Positions 35,375-46,780 of a stretch of DNA of 64,000 nucleotides are shown one piece after another. Source of the DNA: Motacilla alba alba (Eukaryota; Chordata; Aves; Passeriformes; Motacillidae); assembly GCF_015832195.1 (NCBI RefSeq), contig NC_052032.1, positions 3,850,618-3,914,617 of the forward strand, written 5' to 3'. Each line of letters opens with the position of its first letter. Position 1 is the stretch's first letter. The notes below the pieces were generated by a model. It ran no database searches. It saw only the letters and a list, made by a program, of their open reading frames with translations, and was not told where the DNA came from. The translations under genes and the position numbers were made by a program.

Positions 35375-35790
35375 AGTGAGAATGTGGATTTATAGTTTAA
35401 AGCAGAGACACGTAAAGCTAAGTAAAGGAAAGTTTAGAGTTTTAGAGTTTAAGATATAGAAAAAATAAAAGCAGTTACTGAGGTAAACAAGGAGTTCAGA
35501 ATGCAGTGCTGTGGGTTTGTGCGTCATAACACGATTGGCTAAGAAAGCTCACACTGTAGCATGAGTCCATAAGACGAAATATTTAAGGATTGGGTCAAAA
35601 TCAGAAATATCCTTGTTGGCAGTGCTTTATTTGTCAATAAATCCTTAAAAGGTCTTGTAGCTAGGGGTCTTGTGACCTTCTGAGCCATGGGGTAAAGATG
35701 TGAGCCAAACTCACCCTTCCTGCCTATGTAGAAGAACAATAAACCACATCATCAAAAACAATTCAGAGGTCCCGTCTCTAACTCATTCAA
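35375..35790 (+). mobile_element. Probable solo LTR (third family), edges unsure
   Basis: The block has LTR-like order. An A/G-rich 5' part (GTTTAAAGCAGAGACACG, GTTTAGAGTTTTAGAGTTTA) comes first. A CGATTGGCTAAG inverted CCAAT box at about 35531 follows, then an ATATTTAAGG TATA-like word near 35579. AATAAA signals lie at 35636-35641 and 35738-35743. The end has a GAGGTCCCGTCTCTAACTC U5-like sequence. I could not fix TG...CA ends or a target duplication. It could instead be another kind of old repeat or unique DNA. Confidence 0.45.
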
Positions 35791-36428
35791 AACTCCTTCA
35801 AAAATCCCCATGGTGCTCCCCACACTGCAGCAGCTGGAAAAGCTGGGAACCAGAGCCATGTGCAGCCCTTCCCAGCTGGATCGGGCTGGCTGCAGGAGCA
35901 GCACTGCAGGAATGCTCCCCTGGCCCCCCTGAGCAGGAGCACAGATTTCCAGTGTCACCTAAACCCCAGAAGAACGAGGAAAAGCAGCTGCTTTCCCTGG
36001 GCCGACTGGTACTTGACAGAAACAGGTTGAAACTTCTCAGGGAGAGCGTTTGTCCTTTGGGAAATGCTATTTTGTATGTGGTTTCTGCAATTTAATGAGG
36101 GAGCGTGGTGAATCTATGGAATGGGAATTGTCACAGCAGAGTTTCTGGTTTACTGTTGCGTGTAATTTTGGGACAGATATTTTTTATGGAAACAGTGATT
36201 TTAAAAAATGGTTTGGAGGGGCTGAAAAAGGGATTTCTAATAAAAGTTAAATTGCTCCACAATGTCATTTTAAAAAATGTCTGCTTAGGCTTATGCTGTT
36301 GTTTTTCAGAGTACCTTTTCATTTTAAAATTTGTTTCTATTTGCACAATTTGAGTAGCCTCCCAAAACAACACCAAAACATAAAAATGTTTCCATGTTTC
36401 CCACACAGCCAAAATAAAAACCCTGGAC
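35791..36428. other. Intergenic, no gene recognised
   Basis: Nothing recognisable is seen here apart from short A- and T-rich words. Confidence 0.4.
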
Positions 36429-36589
36429 TTTGTTTTGGGGGAATTATTTTTTTTGTGGTCTTTTTTTTTTTGTTGTTGTTTTTCTTATTTTTTTTTTCTG
36501 GTTGTTTTGTTTTGTTTTTGAGGGTTTTTTGGGGGGTTTTTTTGGGTGTTTTTTTTGGGGGGGGGGTTGGTTTTGTTTGTTTGTTTGTA
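36429..36589 (+). repeat. T/G-rich low-complexity tract
   Basis: About 160 bp made almost only of T runs and G runs on the + strand, including a run of ten Gs near 36557 and ending TTTGTTTGTTTGTTTGTAAC. It is not coding. Similar tracts lie at 44941, 59261 and 62097. Confidence 0.85.
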
Positions 36590-37106
36590 ACATGCTAGAA
36601 ACTATGTTTGATAAAATAGAAGTTCCTCTTCCATGACAGTTCTTTACCGTGACCCTCTCAGAGTCAAACCTTCACCTGCCTGTGCCCCACATGCAGTCCA
36701 GGCAGCAAAAACCACTGAGGAACCCCTGGAATGAATTTCTCTAAGTGCCTTTTGCAAAACATCTTGAGTAGGTGCAGTGGATCGATAGGACCTGCCTGGG
36801 AGCAGCTGAACAAGGGAGGAAAGAAGCAATTCCTTAATAAGTTGTTCCTTGCCATCCCCAGCTCAGGCTGGGAACTGGGACAAATGACAGCAAAGCAGGA
36901 TTTTCAGAGAGGAGCCCATCTGCCAGGAGCTCTCACCTTCCTCAGCCTCAAGGTCACCCAGAGGGCACAGTCGATAATGCACCAGGCTGGATATCCCTGG
37001 GCTGCTCTCAACACACAGAGAAACATTGCATAACTGAGGGCAGCGCTGCTGAAACACCTGGAAAGCAAGAAAAAGGAATTTAACGAATAGGGAAGGTATT
37101 AGTGCA
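36590..37106. other. Intergenic, no gene recognised
   Basis: Short overlapping frames only. No family is recognised. Confidence 0.4.
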
Positions 37107-37112
37107 GGATCT

Positions 37113-37582
37113 TGTCGCCATCATATTTTTTTAAAAAACCTCTTTGCCCAGGATTCTTCTCCGGGGAAGCTGAGAAGCCTCAGAGAAAAAGGAAAACAAT
37201 AATTATCTGATTTGCTTCTCCTGTGTTTTGCTGCTTTGGGATCTGTTTGGAGATTGTTTCTCCAACATGTGAATTGTTTTGACTTAATGACCAATCACAG
37301 CCAGCTGTGCTGGGACTCTGACAGAGAGAGTCACGAGTTTTTCATTATTATTATCTTTTAGCCTTCTGTCTGTATCCTTTCTCTATTCTTTAGTATAGTT
37401 TTAGTATAGCATAATATAATATAATATAATATAATATAATATAATATAATATAATATAATATAATATAATATAATATAATATAATATAATATAATATAAT
37501 ATATAATAGTAAATTAGCCTTCTAAGAACATGGAGTCAGATTCATCATTCCTTCCTTCGTCCTGGGGACCCAGCAAATACCA
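37113..37582 (+). mobile_element. Solo LTR with 6-bp target duplication
   Basis: It starts TGTCGCCATCATATTTT and ends GCAAATACCA. It is flanked by GGATCT (37107-37112) and GGATCC (37583-37588), a 6-bp target duplication with one C/T change. It shares long blocks with the two LTRs at 38.9-39.7 kb: GAGAAGCCTCAGAGAAAAAG, TTTGCTTCTCCTGTGTTTTG, TTCTTTAGTATAGTTTTAGT, TTAGCCTTCT and AACATGGAGTCAGATTC. A 6-bp duplication suits an ERVK-like (class II) element; that is inference. There is no internal region, so it is solo. The AATAAA seen in its relative at 39607 is AATAGTAAA here, just after an expanded ATAAT array. Confidence 0.8.
37411..37500. repeat. (ATAAT)18 pentanucleotide microsatellite
   Basis: Eighteen perfect ATAAT units lie inside the LTR, where the two related copies have only a few. 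Perfect units suggest recent expansion and probable length variation between individuals. Confidence 0.95.
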
Positions 37583-38877
37583 GGATCCTAGGGTGGGAAA
37601 GAGGCCACAGTTTAGCTGGGTGGATCCCAGATGCTGGAGGTGGTTTGGTCCCAGGGTTTCCAGCACTAACCAAAGCACCTGCATGCAGAAGGGTGGTGAG
37701 TCTGTAAGTGCTACTTTTTTTTTTTTGCATAATGATAATCAGAGGGATGGAAATGAGCACTGCGTGGGTACCAGCTGTGTTTTGAAGGGGACAGGATGGA
37801 GCCCTTGGGTCCAGCAAGGACAGGTGACTGGCATGAAAGAACCTCAGCATCTCTGGAGGGCACAAGAAGCCCAGCCCAGACCTGCCTTGGTGCCTGCCAG
37901 CCTACCCAAAATACAGAGGGAGTGACCTTTGGTCACACACCTTTTGTGTGACCAAACCCTTGACCAAATCTACAAATCAAACAGCGGGGAGAGGATATTC
38001 AAACCCCACACTTCCAAAATCCTTCCACCAGAGCTGTTCAAAATACATTTATTATTGGTGATGGGGAGAGGCTCAGCTGAGGCAAAGGGTCACCTCATAG
38101 GACTGGGGCCCAGGGCCCTCCCGCCAGAGGATTTTCAAGGATAACAACTGCAGCTTCCCCTGCCTGCAGCTCCTACATCCCTTATCGCACATCTTGAGTA
38201 CTACTCAGCAAATAACAATAGGGTATTGTTAGGCAAAAGAGATTTAATTGCAGCCTACACTCCCTGAGAGGGTAAGATCGGCTTTTCTGCAGATCTAATC
38301 TTCATTCTTCATCTTTTCTTCTCTCCCTCTTATCCCTTCCCTCTCCTGGAAGTTTCTCTTTTCTGTCTTTCCCAGCCAGCAGCAAGTGACCAATCTAAAA
38401 CGTAAGAAAGAGAGAGGGGTGTCCTTGTCGCTTCTTCTTTTCTACATTTTTGAATAGCCTTTAAATCCTTTGGAGTGTTGTGTCCCACAAGAAAGGATTA
38501 GCAGTAATTCCCCTGCCATCTCTTGCTTCCAACGCTCTGACAATTCATTCTCCTGAGATCCCCTAAACTCACCGCTGAATACATTAACCAGGAGCAGGCT
38601 TGGGGGGAGTGACATCCCGTGTCCCCCCTCCCTACAGCCCGCAGGTCCAGCTGAGCACACCCTCCCATGCAGCACGGGCTCCTGGATCAGCACTTCTACT
38701 CCTTAGCCACCCAAAACAACCCCAAACTTGCCCGGCGTGGGATGCTCTGAGTGGTTCCGCTGCCCCCTGGAATTCCCTCTCCTCTCCATGTCTCGCCATG
38801 GATGTGGTGGGAGCCTGTGCCCCTCTCCTGCTCCCACACTGCAATCCCTCTGTTTTCTTTTCCAAGCAGTGCAGTCT
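37583..38877. other. Intergenic between LTRs
   Basis: No exon is recognised. A pyrimidine-rich stretch at about 38300-38375 and ordinary DNA otherwise. Confidence 0.4.
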
Positions 38878-38883
38878 GCCGGG

Positions 38884-39683
38884 TGTCACTGTCACATTTT
38901 CTGAAAAATTCTCTTTGCCCAGGATTCTTCTCCTGGGAAGCTGAGAAGCCTCAGAGAAAAAGGAAAATAATATTATCTCATTTGCTTCTCCTGTGTTTTG
39001 CTGCTTTGGAATGTGGTTGGAGATTGTTTATCCAACATGTGAATTATTTTAACTTAATGACTAATTGTGGTTGTGTTCGTGGGTCCCAGGACGAGGGAAG
39101 AGATGAGAATCTTGACTCCATGTTTCAGAAGGCTGATTTATTATATTATGATATATATTATATTAAAAATGCTGTACTAAAACTATACTAAAAGAATAGA
39201 GAGAAAGGATTCATCAGAAGGCTGGAAAGGAATAGAGTGGAATGACAAGAAAAGCTCCTGACTGCTCAGAGCCTCGACACAGCTGGACCAATGCTTGGTG
39301 ATCAAGTAGAAACAACTCACATGGCCCAATCAAAGATACACCTGTTGCATTCCACAGCAGCAGATAATGATTGTTTTTCTTTTCCTCTGAGGCTTCTCAG
39401 CTTCTGAGGAGAAAAAATCCTGGCAAAGGGATTTTCATAAAATATCATGGTGACAACCAATCACCGTCCAGCTGTGTCAGTACTCTGGAGAGTCACAAGT
39501 TTTTCATTATCATTCTTTGTAGCCTTCTAGCTGTATCCTTTCTCTATTCTTTAGTACAGTTTTAGTATAGCATTCTTTAATATAATATAATATAATATCA
39601 TAAAATAATAAATTAGCCTTCTGTGAACATGGAGTCAGATTCACTCATCTCTCCCCTCGTTGGGGTTGCCGGCAAATTCGACA
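38884..39683 (+). mobile_element. Solo LTR, interrupted by a nested LTR
   Basis: The left part is 38884-39065 and the right part 39456-39683. Joined in order they follow the 37113 copy: CTTTGCCCAGGATTCTTCTC, GAGAAGCCTCAGAGAAAAAG, TTGCTTCTCCTGTGTTTTGC, AACTTAATGA, then CCAATCACCGTCCAGCTGTG, TATCCTTTCTCTATTCTTTA, AATAAA at 39607-39612 and AACATGGAGTCAGATTC. Candidate target duplications are GCCGGG (38878-38883) and GCTGGG (39684-39689), 5 of 6 equal. The element without its insert is about 404 bp. The outer ends are less sure than the inner ones. Confidence 0.75.
39066..39455 (-). mobile_element. Nested solo LTR, same family, inverted
   Basis: It begins TGTGGTTGTG and ends GGTGACA, so in its own direction it runs TGTCACC...CAACCACA. 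The flanks ACTAAT (39060-39065) and ACCAAT (39456-39461) are a 6-bp target duplication with one C/T change, at a site that reads ACCAAT in the uninterrupted 37113 copy. That shows where and how it inserted. It lacks the TTTGCTTCTCCTGTGTTTTG block of its host and has a different middle, so it is a distinct subfamily. It must be younger than the host LTR. Confidence 0.85.
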
Positions 39684-39689
39684 GCTGGG

Positions 39690-42600
39690 AAGGGCTCTCT
39701 CCCAGCCCTGCCTGGCTCTGGATGCTGCCAAGCCCCCTCAGATGATGAATGCTGCCTGTTATCTCTGCCCTGCTTTGCTTTCCTGTTGGTGAAATGGGGT
39801 TCACAACCTGCACGCTGTGATTTACAGGAGTGGAGCACCAGCAGACAGACAGAGTCTGGGTCAGAGCCTGTGAAAAGGCACTTTCTGCTCCTCAGCTCCA
39901 TTTCCCTCTGCCTGGGATTTCGAAATCTTCCTCTACAGCTCTCACCCAGGCCAGCAGACATCTGTCTGAAGCCAGAGCCTTCCATCCCCTTTCCTGTCAC
40001 TGGTTCTATTTGTGGTCACTGAAGTTTTGCTTTCTTTAGGGCAAATAAGTGCACTGAGAGTAGCCCAAAAAAAAAAAAAAGGCGGCAGTATTTTGTCCCC
40101 AAGCCCCTCTTTGCAGTTCTGTTTAGCAGAAAAGCCTTCCCTGCCCAGATATTTCTTCCTGCCATCTCTTCTCTCATACTGTAAATATTAGAATAAGCTG
40201 CTAATAAGAAAACCCACAGGCTTCCCCCTCTCAGCTCCTCCTGAGATCGTGGCCCACAGCTTTCTGTCCTGCATGGAGTCAGCAACTTCCAGTTCCACAT
40301 CTCTGGCCCCTCCAGCAGCCTGGATTTTGCTGGGTGCTGAGCACCCAGCCCCACTCTCTGCTCTGCTGCTCCCCAGCTCTCAGTGCCCCAGTGAGGGTGG
40401 GTGGTGGCAGGATTCACCCCTCAGCCTCAGACAAACTGCCGGAGCTGTGCTATTCAGAGCCCTGATGGGAATGACAGGATGTCTGCCTGCCAAAAGGGCC
40501 CTGGGGAGAAGCCACCCTCTGCCCTGGCTGGGGTGATGGCCACAGGGGTGCCCTGGGGGATGGGGAGGTGCTGTGGGTTCTGGAGGTGCCCTCCTGTCAC
40601 CTCTGGGGCAGTGACAGGGAGAGAAGGATGACAAAATGCTGGGACTGAAACCTGAGCCCAATGTGTGAAGTTTCTTGCCCTCCTTGATAGCCATTTCTCC
40701 TGGAAAAAAAAAAAAAAAAGAATGTTTTATAAAGAGCATCATGAAAGCAAAGTATATCATGATTTCAGAGTGAGCAGACAGCAAGAGGGATAGGAGCATC
40801 CCCTTGGATTTGCCTGCCTGAGGTTATTTACCTCAGGAAGCTTCTGAATAAAAGATACAAAAATACAGTAGAAAGTAGTATTATTTGCTCATTTCAAAGC
40901 ATGATGGGAGGCAGAAAAACATTATAAGGGGTATCTTTGAGTCTTGCCAGCCTGGATTTGTCAGGGCAGCGTTTTCATGGAGCGCTCTCCGGGTGACCCA
41001 GTTTCTGAGACACAGGCACAGACACACACACGTCCACACACACAGAGCCCAGCCACAATCCACAACTTTAATAGCTCTGTGACATACAAAGGAGATTTTG
41101 ATGCAAAGTGAAGCTGACAGAGAAGTGGAAGAAGTATCTGCTTTTTTTTTTTTTTCTGTTTTTTTTTTTTTCCATCCAGTGCCAAGCCAAGATTACAGTC
41201 AAGGTGGTTTCAACCTTCAGCAAGGACTGATGTTACCGTGGGTTCTGCTTTTAATGACATTTAGCAAAAAGCAGCAGCTCGGGGAGGGGGAACAAGAGTT
41301 TTCTTTTCAGGAGGAATTTACTTGGGCTGTCAGGATTAAAGGCATGAAGTGAATGCATATGGGGCTGCAAAGGGCTTTGCTGCTGGTGAGGACAGCACAG
41401 CTCTGAGACAGGGGGTGCCAGGCCTGTCAGGCAGCTGATAAAACATCTGTGGATGTGGAAGGGTGCAGTGAAGAGATGTCATGGTGGTGTGGTCACGCTG
41501 GGGTGACTGTCACCTGTGGTTTCCTGGCTGTGGTGACAGGAAGGTGTTGTTATGTAGCAATAATCTCTGTGTCAGAAAACATCCCCCCAGGGTGAGGTGG
41601 CTGCTCCAGTGCAGCTGATGGCTGTCACTCCTCACCATGGCTCCAGCAGACTCTTCTGCAGATCCTGCAGGGAGCAGGCAGGAGCCTGGGTGGCTTCGCG
41701 GGACGCCAAGGCACGTGCAGGCTGGATTGATGCTCCAGGTTGGGCACCCACCCATCCAGCTCAGGGCTGGACTGGCGTGGGTCCAGGCATCCCCAAAAGC
41801 TCCTCAATCATGCCAGGTTGTTGGGTTGAGTGCACCCAGGCTGATTCCATGTCCTGAAAGCAGCACAGACTTCATTACTGCAGTGAATGGCCTCATAAAA
41901 CCTGGGGCTCAGCAAGGAGCTCTGCCTGGAGAGGAAGGAACAGCAGGCAAAACATCCAGAGAAGATAAATGCTGGGCCAAAGTGCATCCCTTCTCGAGCT
42001 GCCCCAGGATTTGTTCATGTTGGGGAGGGTCCCTGAGTGGTGTTTTGGCTTGGGCCCCCATTTAGAAAACTACAAATCAGATGGTGATGCCTCCAGGAAG
42101 CTGTAAGTGCCTGGATTCAAACAGCAAAGGATCAATGGGCAAGGCAGCACTACCACAGAGCAACTGCAGCCCTGATGGTGAGAGCTGGCAGAGGGCAGTG
42201 GGCACAGCTCAGTGGAGTTGGTGCCAGATAAAGGGGAAAATGAAAGGAGAAGGTGCTGCTGTGTGTGGGGGTGCTGCAGTTCCCCAGTGCTCTGCAGTCG
42301 CCTGAACTTCAGCAGGGGGAGGCTGGTGTTGGCTGGACTGTGCTGGGAGACCTTGCCAGAAATGCCCTGGTGTCTGGAGGCCTCCAGCCTGCTGCTCTGC
42401 AGAGATCCAGGTGCAGAGGCTCTGGCAGGGACCTTCTGCTCCTGGGGATGGACAGCTCGGAGTGAAGGGACCTGGCAGAGAGTGCTCAGGGTCAGCAGGA
42501 GGCTCTGGGGACAGAGAAAACGAGCCAAGCAGGTCCCACAGCTTGCACAGGGTGGTGGCAACTTGCTGTGAGAGAAATGTGGCAGGTTTGACTCATCTTT

Positions 42601-44940
42601 GGGAAAACTTGTTTTATGACTTGGGGAATCTTTAATGGGGCAGGCTGGGGCTGTGGTGGGGAAGAGCCAGTCCTCAGTGGTGAGTGCAGAGGCATGCAGT
42701 GGGGAAATGCAGCCTTGGGCTCCAATTTCTCTGCTTGGATGGGAAGTCCTCTCCCCGCTACAGCTGGAGGGGACAGCACCCACCCAGGGACAAGGGTGCT
42801 GGTCAGACACCAGCCCAGGGACCCTCTACCCTGTGGGATGAACTCTCTGGGGGCTCAGAGCAGAAGCATCAGGCACCACCCAGGCTGCTCTCCGTGCCTG
42901 GATGTGGTGGAGCAGTGACAGCTCCATGTTTTGTGGCTGCTCTTTGCATCTGTTACACAAACATGGCGCAGGGAAGTGGCAGCAATGTGTGTCCCCCTGA
43001 CACCCAGAGAATAAAGTGATATTGCTGTGAAAATGAGGCTGCTGCTGCACGGCTCAACTCTGAACCTTCCCTCTGCCAAGGAGCTATGATTAGAATCTCA
43101 TCTCGCTCTCTGTCACACAGCACCTGCAGAAGAAAATCCCACCCAGCAGAACAGAACTATTTTTAAAGGCCTTTTTCCAGCAGGCTGGGAAATGGGGATG
43201 GTGAGAATCCTGCTGGTACTGTGGAATTCTTTCAACCCCCCTTGCAGAAGGGCATGGAGCTAGACTTGGGGAATGTGAGTCAGAGAAAGGAAGAGGCAGA
43301 ATCTTCTTGCCAAGTCTGAAGCTTGTGCCAGCTCCTTGCCTTGGGAGGCTGAATTTCAGCATCTTCTGGGTCTGTTGAGTTGGTTTTTTTTTTTTAGGTT
43401 TGCTGTACCTGACTCAGTGAGACATCTCCAGCTGTCAGAAATCTGCTGAGAGAGATTTGTGTGCTTTGAAAAGAGGGGCACAGGGGTCCATGGCATGGGA
43501 ATTGTGGGCAGGAATGGATCCCAGGGCTTGGGAAGGGGTTGCCTGCAGCTTCTGGGCACTACAGCACAAGAGGTGAGGGAAGCAAACAGGCAGAGAAGAC
43601 CAAGAGGCTGAAAGAGTCAAGTCCTTGGGGTGTGGGATATGATGAGCTGTGAATTCTGGGCTGCCAGTGCCAAAAGGGTTTATTCACCTACGTTTTGGAG
43701 GTGAATAAATGTACCAAGAAGCCTCAGAAGTGTCTGGGGATGGAGAGTGAGAAGTGTGGGCCAGTGGAAGCAAAGCCCCACTGTCCTCTTGATATGCTGC
43801 TCATGGATGGGAGTTGATGCTGTTCAAACATAATTTGCTCTCCCTCTCTGAATGGAACCAGGGAAGTGTATTACATTTATCTTCATAAAACAAGGGGCTT
43901 TGCACGCAGTGGAACAGAGGAATTCTGGTTTTCCACGGCTGTCTCCTGTGAGCATTCTCTGGCTGAGCTCATGTCACACCCTGGGAGAGGGATGGAAAAT
44001 GGAAGGGCAATGGCAGGAAGTGCTCATTGGAGAATATCCCCCTTTAGAAAGCTTATCAGGACTTCATTCCTCAGAGATGCCTCTTCTTCCATCAAATCTG
44101 ATTGCAGGCCAGGTTTGGAAAGCTACTGTGCAGTGCCCATGGGGCAACAAGCCCAACGTGGTAAACCTTCTTTCTGTGGGGAATTATGTTAAAAAATGAC
44201 CTGATTGACCTGAAATCAGAGTGTGACTCACATATCTGTTCTGTTCCTGCTGGCACATAGCACCAGGGCTCTGGAGCTGGAATGGAGATTGGCATTAACC
44301 TGAGCAAAAGTCCCACTTAGGATGTACCATGGACCACACGGGCTGCAGGTGGAGCGTGCAACATTAAATTGATGTACCCAGCCACAAAACCCCTTCCCAT
44401 TTTGTATAATACAGGCCAACAGGGATTTGAGAAATGTTCCCTTTCTGTATAGAATGACTATTTTTAAAATTGAACAGTAAGTTAGTCCTCTATTGACTTT
44501 CAATTTCCATCCTCTCCCATTTCCATAGCAACTCCGGCCATTTATGCATTTATCTTCATATTTAACTTTCCTCTCTCATATCATTTCAAGTGGACTCAAG
44601 TGCTACAAAAGGGTTAAACCAGTCTTTCAAACAGCTGCCTGTTTTGAAGCAATTACTTGAAAATACATATATGTATGTATATTTATATATACACTAGGCT
44701 AAATTGACAAGTTTGTGGTTTAATGGAAAGTGTCGCTGGAATATTTGCCCTGAAAAACCCTTCAGGGCAATAACAAGAACCAGTCACAGCCTCTCTCCTC
44801 TCACCTTTCTTTGTGTTATGACTGTGTTCAAAATTCTCCTCTGGAATCTAAACTTGCAGCTGTGAGAGCTGTGGGATTGGCTGGGGATTGGCTGAGCTCA
44901 AGATTCGGTGATTTGGGCTGGTTCTCATCTTCTTTTGATA
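39690..44940. other. Intergenic, no gene recognised
   Basis: I recognise no exon or RNA gene. Simple tracts are poly-A near 40067-40080 and 40685-40700, a CA-rich run at about 41020-41042, a double poly-T at 41141-41173 and an AT/TATG run at about 44662-44694. Open frames in the 41.6-43.0 kb G/C-rich part overlap on several frames and strands and show no domain. Confidence 0.4.
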
Positions 44941-45054
44941 TTTTTGTTGTTGGGGGGCTTTTTTGGTGGGTTTTTGTTGTTGTTTTTTTGGGTTTTTTGT
45001 TGTTTTTTTGTTGTTTTTCGTTTGTTTGTTTTTTGGTTTTTTTGGGGTTTTTTT
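44941..45054 (+). repeat. T/G-rich low-complexity tract
   Basis: Runs of T broken by G, GG, GGG and GTTGTT words over about 115 bp. On the opposite strand the A/C composition yields a spurious Lys/Asn/Gln/Thr-rich frame. It is not coding. Confidence 0.85.
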
Positions 45055-46299
45055 AACTATTTGTATGTGTATTTGGGTACTGTCAGCTGCTTCACAAATT
45101 TTGTGTTTCTGGGCTTGGGCCAGAGATGTGAGTTCACCATGACATTGACAGTGCACTGACAGAGTTGTCCCAAGGATCTGGAGGGGTTTAGGTGGGAATG
45201 CAATGACTTCTCTGGGACTTTGCTGTCCAGGAGAGCAGCCAGGGAAGTGACAGCCTTGGGGAATGACCATGCCTGACCCCAGAGAGCCCCTCCAAGCAGG
45301 CATTGCTGGCTGAGCTCCTTGGAGAGCAGACTGGGCTTGAAGTCTTGGTTCTGTCTGCATGGGGCACTGGGGAGAAAGCTTTGAGGTCAATAATTCTCTT
45401 CTAAGTTCACACTTGAAATTGCCCCCCAGTATATTCACATAGTGTTTTGCAGTGTTTTTAGCTGCAAACTCATGTGGCATTTTCATGCTGGGACTCTCCT
45501 GACTCTCAATTTCCATCATCATCCTGCCTTCCCAGCCCTCCTCCACCCAGGTGATTATTTTTACAGGGGAAAAATATCCCCCTGTCCCCAAGAAAACACG
45601 GATGGCTTAATTGCAGCACAGAAAAAATAGGACATGTTTCCCTGGAGCGCTGGTGACATTCCAGGGGAGCACAAGGTGACCACCCTGTTTTGGGACAGCT
45701 CTGTCACCGTGCCTCTGTCACTGATAACCTGCACAAGGACCTGCCCAACTGACCAAGGTGCTGGAGTGCCAAAGGCATTTTAAATTTTTTTTTATTTTAA
45801 TGGGCCTGAGAGTCTAAATCTCATTGACTTTCAAATCGCTGTGCGGATCAATGCACAGTGCCCTGACAAGGCAGGATGGTTTCCTACAGAACGTCCTCCT
45901 GCACCACTCTCACTCTGCTCCAGCAGCTTGGGATTCAGGGCTGATCTTCTCCTCCTGGGGGATTTCTGCTGAGTCCTGCAGCCAGAGCTTCCAGTTGTTT
46001 TGTGCAAGGATCTGAGTAAGCAACTGGTGGAACTGTTGAAGTTATTTAAGTGCCTAATTCCCGTTGAAACCTGCTTAGATGCACTTGAAAATCCTATTAG
46101 AGCACCTGCCTGCACCTTTAAGCACCTAAACACCTTTGAAAATGCATTCTTTGATCATTTAGGGATTGAAGGGCAGAGTTTCCACAGGATTTGTGCTCCT
46201 AACTCACTTGCTGCTCCCAAAAGACATCTCTGGCTTTGTCTGTGTTCTGCTGATGTCCCATGTCACCTTCCCCTTTCATTGCATCACTTGTGTTGTTCC
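45055..46299. other. Intergenic, no gene recognised
   Basis: Nothing recognisable is seen. A short A/T-rich run lies at about 45780-45800. Confidence 0.4.
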
Positions 46300-46515
46300 T
46301 TGGGGAAGGACTCTAAATAATTCCTCCCCCTGCCTTACTGTTGACACCTTCCTGAGTATTTGCAGGGCATTATTAAATCACCTCTTTACTCATCCTTTAT
46401 CTGAGCTGTACATAATTAGTTCCTTTAATCTTTCTTCATAGGTCAATCCTTCTAAACCCTTAATCATCTTTATCTCCTTTTGCTGGAGCCCCTCCAATTT
46501 GCTGACAATTTTTTC
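46300..46515 (-). mobile_element. Ancient CR1-like repeat, degraded
   Basis: The + strand words TTCTTCATAGGTCAATCCTT, CTAAACCCTTAATCATCTTT and TTTTGCTGGAGCCCCTCCAATTTGC (46438-46502) follow the complement of an old CR1-type 3' region, in which a CTCCTC...CCT...ATCATTTT...CTGGACC...CTCCAATTTG order is typical. It is strongly diverged and has no open frame. The family call is from memory. Confidence 0.55.
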
Positions 46516-46684
46516 TTCTTGGTTTTATTTTGCATCAAGGAACAACAAAACCTCCAAAGTTCCAAGGGCTCTCTGGGCTCGCTGATGGCAGTGTGGGGCT
46601 GTGCCTTTCCCTGTGCTCCTTTTTGCTTCTGGCCCAGCCTGGGGAGCAAAACTGGTGTTGGGAGGGAGAAAACCCATCCCTGCC

Positions 46685-46780
46685 CCATCCCTGGAAGTGT
46701 CCAAAGTGAGGTTGGACATGGTTGGAGCAACCTGGGATAGTGGAGTGTACCCCTGCCATGGCAGGGATGGGATGAGAATA
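46685..46780 (+). mobile_element. CR1 LINE 3' fragment
   Basis: CCATCCCTGGAAGTGTCCAA, GTGAGGTTGGACATGGTTGG and AGCAACCTGGGATAGTGGAG, then CCCTGCCATGGCAGGGATGG, form a CR1 3' segment that stops before the octamer tail. Confidence 0.85.

Noticed and set aside
44848..45591. Minus-strand frame rich in Lys, Asn, Gln and Thr
   Set aside because: The composition comes from the T/G tract; it is not a recognisable protein.
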